Of a stretch of DNA of 64,000 nucleotides, positions 8,733 through 17,544 are shown one piece after another. The notes beneath the pieces are model-generated. The model searched no databases, was not told the DNA's origin, and saw only the letters and a list, made by a program, of their open reading frames with translations. The position numbers and the translations under genes are program-made. Numbering within the stretch: position 1 is the stretch's first letter; each line of letters opens with the position of its first letter. This stretch comes from Reyranella sp. (GTDB taxonomy: Bacteria > Pseudomonadota > Alphaproteobacteria > Reyranellales > Reyranellaceae): positions 310,001 to 374,000 of the forward strand of contig NZ_JAFKJN010000005.1 of NCBI RefSeq assembly GCF_017305915.1, in the 5' to 3' direction.

Positions 8733-9617
8733 CTATTTCCCTTGGCAGAACGACGCCACACGCTCGACGAGTCGCGGCACGAGCTGTGGCGGGAAGTCGT
8801 GGCCCCAGCCGGCGATGGTCTCGATCTCGGCGCCCGGCACCAGCTTGGCGACATCGCGACCGCAGTCGACCGGCAGGAGCGGATCCTCCTCGCCGTGCAG
8901 GACCAGGGTCGGCGCCTTGACGGTCTTCAAGAGATCCACGCGGTCGCCCGACGCGATGACCGAGACATATTGCCGGCCGACCCCTTCGGGATAATAGCGC
9001 CGGTCGACGTTCTTCTCGACGAAGGCGCGCAGCTCGGCCTCCGGGGTCGGAAAGCCCGGGCTGCCGATGGTCCGGCGCAGCTTCATGCCGTGCAGCACCC
9101 GCGCCTCGCGCGTGTCGTTCTCCGGCACCGAGCCCAGCATGGCGAGCGCTTCGGGCTTGCCCTGCGGCAGGCCGCGGCGGCCCGAGGTCGAGTAGATCGA
9201 CACCATCGAGCGCGTGCGCTGCGGGTACCTGGCCGCCACGATCTGCACGATCATGCCGCCCATCGAGGCGCCGACAATGTGCGCCTTGTCGATGCCGAGC
9301 GCATCGAGCAGGCCGACCGCGTCGGCCGCCATGTCGTCCAAGAGATAAGGCGCCTTGACCGTCTCGCCCTTCATCGCCGCCTGGAGCGCGGCGGGAATGT
9401 TGGCCGGTCCCCACTTGCCGAAGTCGGTGGAAAGGCCGGTGTCGCGATTGTCGAAGCGGATGACGTAGAAGCCCTTCTGCGCCAGTCCCTGGAACAGGGA
9501 ATCGGGCCAGATGGTGAGCTGCGCGCCCAGGCCCATGACCAGCAACAGAGCGGGATCGCTCTTGTTGCCCGCGGTTTCGTACTCGATCTCGATGCCGTTC
9601 GCCTTGATCTTGGCCAC
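8733..9617 (-). CDS. Alpha/beta hydrolase
   Basis: 294 residues from a GTG at 9617, chosen because GGAGGAC lies just upstream and the protein then begins at the first strand (VAKIKANGIEIEYE). Motifs are the oxyanion region (LLVMGLGAQ), nucleophile elbow GASMGG, acidic residue in VLHGEEDPLLP and catalytic His in GWGHDFP. Substrate unknown; similar proteins include esterases, and C-C bond hydrolases of aromatic pathways. It follows the small unknown gene (9640-9915) on the same strand, so it may be in the same operon. Confidence 0.88.
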   Translation of the reverse strand: MAKIKANGIEIEYETAGNKSDPALLLVMGLGAQLTIWPDSLFQGLAQKGFYVIRFDNRDTGLSTDFGKWGPANIPAALQAAMKGETVKAPYLLDDMAADAVGLLDALGIDKAHIVGASMGGMIVQIVAARYPQRTRSMVSIYSTSGRRGLPQGKPEALAMLGSVPENDTREARVLHGMKLRRTIGSPGFPTPEAELRAFVEKNVDRRYYPEGVGRQYVSVIASGDRVDLLKTVKAPTLVLHGEEDPLLPVDCGRDVAKLVPGAEIETIAGWGHDFPPQLVPRLVERVASFCQGK

Positions 9618-9639
9618 GCGGTCCTCCGTCCGATCCAGT

Positions 9640-9915
9640 TCATCGCCCCGGTTCATTCCCCTGGCGGACCGTGAGCGCTTCCGCCAACCAGCTCACCGCG
9701 GCAACGGCGGCGGCCAACGCCGCCTCCCGTGAGCCATAGGCGGCGCCGGAATGGTATGCAATCGCCGTCCAGAGGCCGGCGTCCTCGACGTCGCGGCGGA
9801 ACACCTCGAATCCGAAACTGCCGCCGGGTCGCCGGAACAGGTCGACGCAGCGGTCGTGCTCGGCATTCTCGATGCTCTCCAGGACAAGCCATGACTTGTC
9901 GATGCGTGTCGACAT
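9640..9915 (-). CDS. Conserved hypothetical protein, 91 residues
   Basis: I do not recognise a family. The protein begins MSTRIDKSWLVLESIENAEHD and contains FRRPGGSFGFEVFRRDVED, then an Ala-rich helix (AALAAAVAAVSWLAEAL). No signal peptide or membrane span is visible. It lies 3 bp downstream of the synthase-like gene and 22 bp before the hydrolase GTG, all on the minus strand, so co-transcription is likely. Confidence 0.65.
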   Translation of the reverse strand: MSTRIDKSWLVLESIENAEHDRCVDLFRRPGGSFGFEVFRRDVEDAGLWTAIAYHSGAAYGSREAALAAAVAAVSWLAEALTVRQGNEPGR

Positions 9916-9918
9916 CGC

Positions 9919-10575
9919 TCAGTAACGTCCGCGCCGGGCTGCCCACCACAGCACCAGAGGTTTCTGCCATGGCGCCCAGCGACGGTCGAGCAGACGCGCC
10001 GGCAGCAGGATCGGCAACGCCGCCGGATCGATCTGCGGTCGCAGCGCGCGCGCCTCAGCCAGCAGCGCCGCGCGCTCGGGCCCCTCGCCCATCAGCCCGG
10101 CCGCCGCGACGGCGCGTGCAGCGCTGCGTGTGGCGGCGGCGTCCACGCCCAGCACGCCAAGCTGCAGGTCGGCGAGGGCGTGGCCCGCACGGACGACGTC
10201 GAGCGCGCCCTCGACCTCTTCCTCATGCGCGTCGATCAGCGCGAGCAGGCGCTGCTGCGGCAGCCCGTGACGCCGGACCGTTTCGCTGAGCGATTCAACG
10301 ACCGGCTGGGCGCGCGGCTTGCCCTCGCCCACTGCCTCGCCGATTGCCTCGCGCCACCATTCGAGGCGGATACGCGCCAGCATCGGCTCACGGGTGACGG
10401 TTCGGGTCCGCCCCAACTCGTGATCGAAGGCCAGCAGCGCCAGCAGGCCCCGTCGCTGGGGCTCGGGAGCGAACAGGGCCGCCAAGAAGCGGTCGCGGTC
10501 GGCCTGCCGCACCTCGTCGAGCACGTAACGGTGGGCAGCCTCGGAGGCGGCGAAGAAGGTGGATTGTGCAGCCAT
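9919..10575 (-). CDS. Squalene/phytoene synthase-family protein (NDUFAF6-like)
   Basis: 218 residues from the ATG at 10575 (MAAQSTFFAASEAAHRYV). Family traits are DRFLAALFAPEPQRRGLLALLAF, ELGRTRT and RLEWWREAIGEAVG. It is shorter than true squalene or phytoene synthases, and the two aspartate-rich motifs are weak or absent (only EAIGEAVG and DAHEEEVEG at the expected places), so catalysis is doubtful. In many alphaproteobacteria a gene like this follows secF and an Mth938-like gene. Here it is separated from them by a PuuD-like and a LysE-family gene. Confidence 0.72.
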   Translation of the reverse strand: MAAQSTFFAASEAAHRYVLDEVRQADRDRFLAALFAPEPQRRGLLALLAFDHELGRTRTVTREPMLARIRLEWWREAIGEAVGEGKPRAQPVVESLSETVRRHGLPQQRLLALIDAHEEEVEGALDVVRAGHALADLQLGVLGVDAAATRSAARAVAAAGLMGEGPERAALLAEARALRPQIDPAALPILLPARLLDRRWAPWQKPLVLWWAARRGRY

Positions 10576-10651
10576 TGAACGCGCGACGTGCAAATAGTAC
10601 AATAGGTTGATGGGATTGCGTGTCCCTTCAACAAGATAAGGGGATTTTAAT

Positions 10652-11245
10652 ATGGGTGCGATCTTTACATCACCCGGCCGGACGGTAAGCGCCGGCGTCG
10701 TCCTGCTCATCATCATCGTGGCCGTCGTCGGCGCCGTCACCGGACAATGGACCAAGATCGACCATGCCTGGGCGACCTACGCCATGGTCTGGCTGCACGT
10801 GATCAGCGGCGTGTTGTGGATCGGCCTGCTCTGGTACCTCAACTTCGTGCAGGTGCCGACCATGCCGAGCATCCCGGCGGAGAATCGCAGCGCCATCACC
10901 AAGCACATCGCGCCGAACGTGCTGTTCTACTTCCGCTACGCCGCGCTCGCGACGGTGATCACCGGCCTGCTGGTGGCTTGGATGCAGCGCTACATCCTGG
11001 AGGCGCTGATGCTCCAGAAAGGTTTCATCCTGATCGGCCTCGGCATGTGGATGGCGTTGGTCATGGCCTTCAACGTCTGGTTCATCATCTGGCCGAACCA
11101 GCAGAAGATCCTCGGCCTCGTTCCCGCGACTGACGAGCAGAAAGCCGCGGCCGCCAAGCCCGCGCTCTATGCCAGCCGTTTCAACACCATGTTCTCGATC
11201 GGCATGCTCTACTTCATGGTGATGCAGCGATTCGCCCCGATCTGA
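10652..11245 (+). CDS. PuuD-like integral membrane protein (urate hydroxylase membrane domain)
   Basis: 197 residues with about five hydrophobic segments (for example VVLLIIIVAVVGAV, YAMVWLHVISGVLWIGLLWY, FILIGLGMWMALVMAF). Family features are HVISGVLWIGLLWYLNFVQ, FRYAALATVITGL and FNVWFIIWPNQQKIL. Full PuuD carries a C-terminal cytochrome c; this protein ends after the membrane part and has no CxxCH. Conserved His may still bind haem. A PuuE-like allantoinase lies at 18.3 kb, but a urate role is only a possibility. Confidence 0.72.
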   Translation: MGAIFTSPGRTVSAGVVLLIIIVAVVGAVTGQWTKIDHAWATYAMVWLHVISGVLWIGLLWYLNFVQVPTMPSIPAENRSAITKHIAPNVLFYFRYAALATVITGLLVAWMQRYILEALMLQKGFILIGLGMWMALVMAFNVWFIIWPNQQKILGLVPATDEQKAAAAKPALYASRFNTMFSIGMLYFMVMQRFAPI

Positions 11246-11267
11246 CGGACGCGAGATCAACGGGAAG

Positions 11268-11294
11268 ACGGGGCCCTGCGGGGCCCCGTTCTTC
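11268..11294 (+). terminator. Rho-independent terminator after the PuuD-like gene
   Basis: A 9-bp perfect GC-rich stem (ACGGGGCCC / GGGCCCCGT, loop TGCG) followed by TCTTC, 22 bp after the stop codon. The T-tract is short. It also ends at the stop codon of the convergent LysE gene, so it may serve both directions. Confidence 0.75.
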
Positions 11295-11886
11295 ATGAGC
11301 GGCGCGCCATCGCGAGCCCGAGGCCCGCGCCGACCAAAAGGCCGCCGGTAATACGGTTGCGCAGCCGCACGTGCGCCACCAGGAGCGCACGCAGGCGGCC
11401 GGCGAGGATCGCCCAGGTGCTGTCGCACGCGATGGCGGCGACGAGGAACGTCACGGCCAGCAGCAGGAGCTGACGGTCGGCATCGGGACCGGGCGTGACG
11501 AACTGCGGGAAGAACGTGCCATAGAACAGCAGCGTCTTGGGGTTCGTCAGGCTGACCAGGAAGCCGCGCGCGAAGATCACGCGGGCCGAGCGGGCTTGCG
11601 CCTTGGTCTGCGCCAGATCGGCGGCCGGCGCACGCCAGGCCGAGACGCCGAGCCAGCGCAGCCAGTCGAAGCCCGCGGCCAGGACATTGAGGACGGCGGT
11701 CGCGCCGGCGACGGTCAGCGCGAGATGCACCACGACCGCGCTGCTGGTCGCGGCGACGGTCAGCAGGCCGAAGCGCGTGCCGTGCGCCACGCTGTTGGCG
11801 ACGATCAGCGCCACGTTCGGGCCCGGGATCGCCATCAGGATCACGGTGGCGGCGATGAAGGCGAGATAGAGCTCGATCGGCATCAT
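11293..11886 (-). CDS. LysE/RhtB-family exporter with a short internal deletion
   Basis: 197 residues from the ATG at 11886 (MMPIELYLAF). The N-terminal signature is AIPGPNVALIVANSVAHG, followed by the central FLVSLTNPKTLLFYGTFFPQF. These proteins export amino acids or related metabolites across the inner membrane. Compared with the usual order (W-G-AAYLxWLG-x-x-W-RA), this one reads FDWLRWLGVSAWRAP: about seven residues of the third membrane segment are missing, as if two WLG repeats had collapsed. The frame is intact; whether it transports is uncertain. Confidence 0.85.
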   Translation of the reverse strand: MMPIELYLAFIAATVILMAIPGPNVALIVANSVAHGTRFGLLTVAATSSAVVVHLALTVAGATAVLNVLAAGFDWLRWLGVSAWRAPAADLAQTKAQARSARVIFARGFLVSLTNPKTLLFYGTFFPQFVTPGPDADRQLLLLAVTFLVAAIACDSTWAILAGRLRALLVAHVRLRNRITGGLLVGAGLGLAMARRS

Positions 11887-11893
11887 TGAGCGA

Positions 11894-12298
11894 TCATAGC
11901 GGGATGAGGGCCGCCGCGACCCGCCGCCCTTCGGCCAGCAGGACGTTGTAGATGCGGCAGGCCGAGCCGCTGTCGACCACCTCGAGCGCGAGCCCGGCTT
12001 CCTTGAAGGCGGCACGCACCGCCGGCGGGATGAACACCGCGCGCGGGCCGCAGCCCACGACCAGCAGCTCGGCCGGCGCAGCGCCCTGGCGTGCGGCAGC
12101 GACATTGTCGGGTGAAAGGTCCTCGGCGCGCGTCACGGCCCACGGCGTCGAGGCGCCTGGCGTCACCAGCACCGGTTCGCGCCAGTCGCGCTCGCTGATC
12201 AGGAAATGGCCCGGCCCGTAGGTCCGGATCACCTGGACCTGCGCCGGATCCGGCGCCGGCAGGGTCTTGTCGAGCGGGCCGGTGCCCGGCGGCTTCAC
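11894..12298 (-). CDS. Mth938-like domain protein (DUF498)
   Basis: 134 residues from a GTG at 12298 that overlaps the secF stop (GTGA). The family pattern is IRTYGPGHFLISERDWREPVLVTPG, a DLS segment, then ELLVVGCGPRAVFIPPAVRAAFKEAG and VVDSGSACRIYNVLLAEGRRVAAALIP. Relatives include human NDUFAF3, a complex I assembly factor. The secF-Mth938-synthase order is common in alphaproteobacteria, which makes a role with the NDUFAF6-like gene upstream of 10.6 kb plausible, but this is inference. Confidence 0.85.
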   Translation of the reverse strand: MKPPGTGPLDKTLPAPDPAQVQVIRTYGPGHFLISERDWREPVLVTPGASTPWAVTRAEDLSPDNVAAARQGAAPAELLVVGCGPRAVFIPPAVRAAFKEAGLALEVVDSGSACRIYNVLLAEGRRVAAALIPL

Positions 12299-13476
12299 GC
12301 CTTCGCCTTGGCGGCTTCGTCGTCCTTGTCGGTGCGCAGCTGCTCGGGGCGCAGGCCGGTGTAGACCAGCGTGGCCGACGCGATCCAGATCGACGAGTAG
12401 GTGCCGACGATGACCCCCCACAGCATGGCGATCGAGAAGCTGTAGAGCACCGGGCCGCCGAACAGCACCAGCGCCAGCACCGCCACGAACACCGTGCCCG
12501 CGGTCATGAAGGTGCGGGCCAGCGTCTCGTTGATGCTGAAGTTCAGCAGCTCGATCAGGCCCATCTTCTTGTAGCGCCGCATGTTCTCGCGCACGCGGTC
12601 GAAGATCACGACGGTGTCGTTGACCGAGTAGCCGGCGATGGTGAGCAGCGCCGCGAGCGCGGTCAGGCTGAAGTCGAGATGGAACAGCACGAAGATGCCG
12701 ACGGTCGACAGCACGTCGTGCAGCAGCGCGATCAGCGCGCCGACGCCGAACTGCCATTCGAAGCGGAACCAGACATAGATCGCGATCGCGGCCAGCGTGG
12801 CGATCACGGCCCAGATGCCCGAGTGCATCAGCTCCTCGCCGACCTTGGGGCCGACCGATTCGGTGCCGCGCAATTCGTACTGGTCCTTGATGGTGTCCTC
12901 GACCAGCTTGATCGCGACCTGCTGGCACCATTCGGCGCGCTGCTCGAGGCTCATGTCGATGCGCGCGACGTTGGTGTTGGCGCGCGGCAGCTGGCGCTCC
13001 TGCAGGGTCAGGCCGACCTGGCTCACCGCGTCCCGCCAGCCGGCGGCATCGAGCGGGCTGGGTGCGCCGAACTCGACGTCGCCGGTGCTGGCCGGACCCG
13101 GCTTGACCGACCAGCCCTGCCCGACCCGGCGCTTCATCACGTTGTCGGCGTGGGCGACGCACTCGGCGTTGCCCTCCTGGCGCTGCACGCGGATCAGGGC
13201 GGTGCTCTTGTCGCCGAATTCCTGCAGCGAGACCTCGCCGACGCCGAGATTGCCCAGGGTCGAACGCAGGTTGTCGAGATGGACCTCGCCCTGCTTGGCG
13301 CGGACCTGGACGGCGATGCCGCCCTGGAAGTCGATGCCGAAGTTGAGGCCGAACACGAACACGCCGACCAGCGCCACGACATTGATGACCGACGACAGGA
13401 TGAGCGCGATCTTGCGCTTGCCGAGGAAGTCGAAGCTGGTCCGTTTCCGGATGAGATGATGGGGTTTCCAGAGCAT
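12295..13476 (-). CDS. secF: Protein translocase subunit SecF
   Basis: 393 residues, six membrane segments expected. N-terminal RKRTSFDFLGKRKIAL, first span plus GLNFGIDFQGGIAVQV, the periplasmic P4-like domain (about 65-205), then VGPKVGEELMHSGIWAVIA, YSVNDTVVIFDRVRENMRRY and NFSINETLARTFMTAGTV. With SecD it uses the proton-motive force to help complete export through SecYEG. Longer than E. coli SecF (323), mainly in the periplasmic domain. It lies 2 bp after secD and overlaps the Mth938-like gene. Confidence 0.96.
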   Translation of the reverse strand: MLWKPHHLIRKRTSFDFLGKRKIALILSSVINVVALVGVFVFGLNFGIDFQGGIAVQVRAKQGEVHLDNLRSTLGNLGVGEVSLQEFGDKSTALIRVQRQEGNAECVAHADNVMKRRVGQGWSVKPGPASTGDVEFGAPSPLDAAGWRDAVSQVGLTLQERQLPRANTNVARIDMSLEQRAEWCQQVAIKLVEDTIKDQYELRGTESVGPKVGEELMHSGIWAVIATLAAIAIYVWFRFEWQFGVGALIALLHDVLSTVGIFVLFHLDFSLTALAALLTIAGYSVNDTVVIFDRVRENMRRYKKMGLIELLNFSINETLARTFMTAGTVFVAVLALVLFGGPVLYSFSIAMLWGVIVGTYSSIWIASATLVYTGLRPEQLRTDKDDEAAKAKA

Positions 13477-13478
13477 GA

Positions 13479-15149
13479 TCAGACCGGCAGTTCCGTCGGC
13501 CGCCGCCAGCGTACCCAGACCGCCAGCAGCATGCGGGTGAACACCGTCGCGGTGAAGAGATGGGTCAGCAGGCCGAGCGTCAGCGAGGTCGCAAAGCCCT
13601 TGATCGGGCCCGAGCCCATGCCGAACAGCAGCACGCCCGCGATCAGCGCCGTCAGGTTGGAATCGATGACCGCCGTCAGCGCCCGGTCATAGCCGGTGGC
13701 GAGCGCGCTGAAGGCCGAGCGGCCGCCCTCGCGCTCCTCGCGCACGCGCTCGTAGATCAGCACGTTGGAATCGACCGACATGCCGACCGTCAGCACCAGG
13801 CCGGCGATGCCCGGCAAGGTGAGCGAGGCCCCGAGCATCGACATGCCGGCGAACACCAGCAGCATGTTGACCAGCATGGCGAGCGAGGCGAAGCCGCCGA
13901 ACAAGGGGCCGTAGACGAACAGCATGAACAGGATGACCAGCCCCGTCCCGACCAGCGCCGCCACCGTGCCGGCGCGGATCGCGTCGGCGCCGAGGTCGGC
14001 GCCGACCGTGCGCTCCTCGATGATGGTCAGGGTCGCGGGCAGCGCGCCAGAGCGCAGCAGCAGCGCCTGCTCCTGGGTCTGCTGGGTTGTGAACTGGCCG
14101 GTGATGATGCCGCTGCCGCCGCAGATCGCGCTCTGCACGACCGGGGCGCTGATGATCTCGTTGTCGAGCTGGATCGCCAGCCGCTTGCCGATGTTCTGGC
14201 GGGTCGCCGCGCAGAAGGCGCGGCCGCCGGCGCCGTTGAAGGTGAAGGAGATGATCGGCCGCCCGCTCTGCTGCTGATCGAAGGTCGCCTTGGAGTCGTC
14301 GAGATCCTCGCCGCCCACGATCACGCGCTTGAACACCGGCAGGCAGGGCGGCTGGTAGCGCCGGCACACCTGCTCGGGCGTGAGCCGCGGGTTGGCGCCC
14401 ATGATCTCGTCAAAAGCCTTGGGATTGGCCTGGCGCAGCGCCTGCATGCCCTCGCGCGTCGGCACCAGCATGGTGGTGGGCGGCAGGTTGGTCGGGATGT
14501 TCTGGCCGGTTTGCGCCACGTCCTCGTTGACCAGATGGAAGGTGAGCTTCGCCGTCTGGTTGATCTTGCGCTTGAGGTCGGTGGTGTCCTTGATGCCGGG
14601 CACCTGCAGCAGGATGCGGTCGTCGCCCTGGCGGGTGATGGTCGGCTCGATGGTGCCGGTCTCGTCGACGCGGCGGCGCAGGATCTCGATCGACTGGTCG
14701 ATCACTTCCTTCTTCTTGCGCACCAGGTCGACGTTGGAGAAGGTGAGCTGGAGGGTGTCGCCCTGGCCGCCGACCTGCAGCGACGGATCGATGTTGCGGA
14801 TGCCTTCGATCGCCTTCTGGCGCTGGCTCTCGTCGCGCAGCACCACGATCACGGCGTTGCCGCCCTGCACGGTGACGTCCTTGATGCCGACCTGCTGCTT
14901 GCGCAATTCGCCGCGCACCGAATCGCTCAAATTGGCCAGCCGCTCGTTCAGTACCGAGCGCAGGTCGGCTTCCAGCAGGAAATGCGCACCGCCACGCAGG
15001 TCGAGGCCGAGATTGACGCGGCTCTGCTGGTACCAGCCCGGCAGCTTGTCGAGCACCGACTGCGGCAGCACGTTCGGCAGGGCGAACAGGATCGCCAGCG
15101 CCGTAACGCCAATGATGCCGATGACCTGCCAGCGCGGAAGATTGAGCAT
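13479..15149 (-). CDS. secD: Protein translocase subunit SecD
   Basis: 556 residues. N-terminal membrane segment (VIGIIGVTALAILFAL), then the SecD signature LGLDLRGGAHFLLE, a large periplasmic region (about 40-370), and five C-terminal spans with GAGGRAFCAATR, QQTQEQALLLRSGALPA, VLTVGMSVDSNVLIYERVREE and GPIKGFATSLTLGLLTHLFTA. Works with SecF and YajC in the holo-translocon. Middle gene of yajC-secD-secF, starting 12 bp after yajC. Confidence 0.97.
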   Translation of the reverse strand: MLNLPRWQVIGIIGVTALAILFALPNVLPQSVLDKLPGWYQQSRVNLGLDLRGGAHFLLEADLRSVLNERLANLSDSVRGELRKQQVGIKDVTVQGGNAVIVVLRDESQRQKAIEGIRNIDPSLQVGGQGDTLQLTFSNVDLVRKKKEVIDQSIEILRRRVDETGTIEPTITRQGDDRILLQVPGIKDTTDLKRKINQTAKLTFHLVNEDVAQTGQNIPTNLPPTTMLVPTREGMQALRQANPKAFDEIMGANPRLTPEQVCRRYQPPCLPVFKRVIVGGEDLDDSKATFDQQQSGRPIISFTFNGAGGRAFCAATRQNIGKRLAIQLDNEIISAPVVQSAICGGSGIITGQFTTQQTQEQALLLRSGALPATLTIIEERTVGADLGADAIRAGTVAALVGTGLVILFMLFVYGPLFGGFASLAMLVNMLLVFAGMSMLGASLTLPGIAGLVLTVGMSVDSNVLIYERVREEREGGRSAFSALATGYDRALTAVIDSNLTALIAGVLLFGMGSGPIKGFATSLTLGLLTHLFTATVFTRMLLAVWVRWRRPTELPV

Positions 15150-15161
15150 GACGGTGGCGGC

Positions 15162-15596
15162 TTACTTCTTGCCGCCGCCGAACAGGCCGCCCAGCAGGCT
15201 CTTGCGCTCGGCCGGCGCTGTCGCCGGCTTGGTCGGCAGCAGGGGCTTGTCGTCCTCCTCGGACTCCTTGCCGCCGCGCACCGATTCGCCTCTGGTGATG
15301 ATGTCGGTGATGGTGCCCTTGATGATGCGCACCCGCACGCCTTCTGCGAGTTCCACCTGCAACTCGTTGTCGCCGATCACCTTGGTGACCAGGCCGATGA
15401 TGCCGCCGCCGGTGACGACGCGGTCGCCGCGCTTGACGCCGGACAGCATCTCGCGCTGCTGCTTCATCTTGGACTGCTGCGGGCGGATCAGCAGGAAGTA
15501 GAAGACGATGAAAATGAGGACCAGCGGGAAGAGCTGGACGAGAAAGTCCGAACCGCCTCCACCGGCGCCCTGCGCCCACGCTTGCGAGATCAACAT
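15162..15596 (-). CDS. yajC: Preprotein translocase subunit YajC
   Basis: 144 residues: a short N-terminus, one membrane span (LVQLFPLVLIFIVFYFLLIRP) and the conserved QQSKMKQQREMLSGVKRGDRVVTGGG with VRIIKGTITDII. The C-terminal 40 residues are charged and extend beyond the roughly 110-residue E. coli protein, which is common in alphaproteobacteria. First gene of the Sec accessory operon, divergent from the ATPase at 15743. Confidence 0.96.
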   Translation of the reverse strand: MLISQAWAQGAGGGGSDFLVQLFPLVLIFIVFYFLLIRPQQSKMKQQREMLSGVKRGDRVVTGGGIIGLVTKVIGDNELQVELAEGVRVRIIKGTITDIITRGESVRGGKESEEDDKPLLPTKPATAPAERKSLLGGLFGGGKK

Positions 15597-15742
15597 CGTC
15601 CCTGCTCCGATTCTTCATATCTTTCCGGACACGCCGAAAAAGCGCGCGGACTATAACCACCCTTGGCGGCTTTGCAACGCAAGGGCGGGGCGATATGGTC
15701 GCCCCCTTTTCGGCCCGATTTTGGGGTCGACATGGGCGCTGG

Positions 15743-16612
15743 ATGACAATGGATCAAGAGCTTAAAGCCACGCTTTCCCGTATCGCCGGGGCGCTCGACC
15801 GCCTGGCCCCGCCGGCGCCGGCCGGCGCCGACATCAGGGGAGCGGAGGCCTATGTCTGGCATGCCGCCGGCCACCGGCTGGAGGCGGTCTCCAAGGTCAA
15901 CCGGGTCGAGCTCGACCTGTTGCAGGGCATCGACCGGCAGAAGGAGACCCTGCTCGACAACACCCGCCGCTTCGCCAAGGGCCTGCCGGCCAACAACGCC
16001 CTGCTGTGGGGCGCGCGCGGCGCCGGCAAGAGCTCGATCGTCAAGGCGGTCCATGCCCACGTGAACCGCGAGATGGGCGGCCCGCCCGGCCCGCTGGCGC
16101 TGGTCGAGATCCACCGCGAGGACATCCCGTCGCTGCCCGCCCTGCTCCACCGCATCCGCGAGACCGACCGGCGGTTCGTGGTGTTCTGCGACGACCTCTC
16201 GTTCGACGGCCAGGACGCGGCCTACAAGTCGCTCAAGGCGGTGCTCGAGGGCGGCATCGAGGGCCGGCCGGAGAACGTGGTGTTCTACGCCACCTCCAAC
16301 CGCCGCCACCTGATGCCGCGCGACATGATCGAGAACGAGCGCTCGACCGCCATCAATCCGTCCGAGGCGGTGGAAGAGAAAGTCTCGCTGTCCGACCGGT
16401 TCGGGCTGTGGCTCGGTTTCCACAATGCCGACCAGGACACCTTCTTCGCCATGATCGAGGGCTACGCCAGGCGCTACAAGCTCGGCGTGTCGTCGGAGGA
16501 CCTGCGCAAGCAGGCCGTCGAATGGTCGGTGACACGCGGCGCGCGGTCCGGCCGCGTCGCCTGGCAGTTCATCCAGGAAGTGGCCGGCCAACTCGGCAAG
16601 AAGCTGGAGTAG
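15743..16612 (+). CDS. DUF815-family AAA ATPase
   Basis: 289 residues from the ATG at 15743 (MTMDQELKATL; ATG 15749 is an alternative, and the frame is open to 15695). Walker A is LLWGARGAGKSS and Walker B is FVVFCDDLSFD. Further family features are EGRPENVVFYATSNRRHL and EEKVSLSDRFGLWLGF. The cellular role of DUF815 ATPases is not established. The divergent arrangement with yajC is widespread in alphaproteobacteria. Confidence 0.9.
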   Translation: MTMDQELKATLSRIAGALDRLAPPAPAGADIRGAEAYVWHAAGHRLEAVSKVNRVELDLLQGIDRQKETLLDNTRRFAKGLPANNALLWGARGAGKSSIVKAVHAHVNREMGGPPGPLALVEIHREDIPSLPALLHRIRETDRRFVVFCDDLSFDGQDAAYKSLKAVLEGGIEGRPENVVFYATSNRRHLMPRDMIENERSTAINPSEAVEEKVSLSDRFGLWLGFHNADQDTFFAMIEGYARRYKLGVSSEDLRKQAVEWSVTRGARSGRVAWQFIQEVAGQLGKKLE

Positions 16613-16615
16613 ACC

Positions 16616-17206
16616 ATGAGCGGTCCCGAAGACGTCCTGTTCTCCCCGGCGGTCAAGGCGGAGCAGGAGCGTCTGGGATCGCGCCCGATGTTCGAGGGCC
16701 GCGACTGGAAGACGGAGATCACCGACGACCTCCGCCAGTTCCTCGACGCCATCGACACCTTCTTCTTCGCCACCGCCAGCGCCGACGGCCGGCCCTACAT
16801 CCAGCATCGCGGCGGGCCGCCCGGCTTCCTGAAGACGATCGGCACCCATACGCTCGCCTTCGCCGACTTCGCCGGCAACCGGCAGTACATCTCGCTCGGG
16901 CATCTCAAGGAGAACGACCGGGCGCATATCTTCATCCTGCATTTTGCCACCCAGCAGCGTGTGAAATTGTGGGGCCGCGCACGGGTGGTCGAGCACGATC
17001 CGGAGCTGATGGAGCGGCTGGTCGATCCGGCCTACAAGGCGCGGCCGCAGCGCGCGATCGTGTTCACGCTCGAGGCGTGGGACGTCAACTGCAACCAGCA
17101 CATCATCGCGCGCTACAGCGAGGCGGAGATGGCACCGGCCGTGAACAAGCTGATCGCGCGCATCAGGGAACTGGAAGAAGAAGTCGCGCGCCTGAAGGCG
17201 GGCTGA
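16616..17206 (+). CDS. Pyridoxamine 5'-phosphate oxidase-family flavin-binding protein
   Basis: 196 residues with a split-barrel fold: a helical start, then FLDAIDTFFFATASADGRPYIQHRGGPPGFL, TLAFADFAGNRQYISLGHL and RVKLWGRARVV. Probably binds FMN or a related cofactor and oxidises or reduces a small molecule. It ends with a predicted coiled coil (LIARIRELEEEVARLKAG). It begins 3 bp after the ATPase stop, so both are one operon. Confidence 0.85.
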   Translation: MSGPEDVLFSPAVKAEQERLGSRPMFEGRDWKTEITDDLRQFLDAIDTFFFATASADGRPYIQHRGGPPGFLKTIGTHTLAFADFAGNRQYISLGHLKENDRAHIFILHFATQQRVKLWGRARVVEHDPELMERLVDPAYKARPQRAIVFTLEAWDVNCNQHIIARYSEAEMAPAVNKLIARIRELEEEVARLKAG

Positions 17207-17544
17207 CAGGGTCTGCCAGCCGCCGTGGCAGCGTCTCGTTGCAGACGGACCAACGTTTTCCGCCAGTCCTGCCACGCTGCCCGCACGCCCGCCTCCTCCG
17301 CGCGAAAAAAGCATCCCGAGAGTCCGCGGACGCGCGAGGACGCGGCGAGCGGAAGACGTTGGCGGGTCGAAGGCGGATGTCATCGTGGGCGCCACCCTGC
17401 ACCAGCGCGCGCCAGACTCCCAATATGGGCAATGGCCGCGATTTTTCGGCAAAAGAATCAATATGCGACTCGCGTTCCATTGCCCAGAACGCGACTCGTG
17501 CATGCAGGCCTATCCACACCCGAACCGGCCGCTAGAGTGCGGGC
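17207..17544. other. 338-bp non-coding gap
   Basis: No convincing gene in either strand. It opens with two small hairpins close to the upstream stop (CTGCCA/TGGCAG and CGTCT/AGACG arms between about 17213 and 17250). They lack a T-tract, so termination is possible but unproven. The rest is lower in codon structure than the flanks and may hold the promoter of the racemase gene. Nothing else is recognised. Confidence 0.4.

Noticed and set aside
13560..15656. 698-codon plus-strand frame over secD and yajC
   Set aside because: Low-complexity His/Arg/Gln-rich translation typical of an antisense shadow; the minus strand holds unmistakable SecD and YajC.
17207..17544. Possible decayed gene in the gap before the racemase
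   Set aside because: No frame shows recognisable protein similarity on either strand; only small hairpins are seen.
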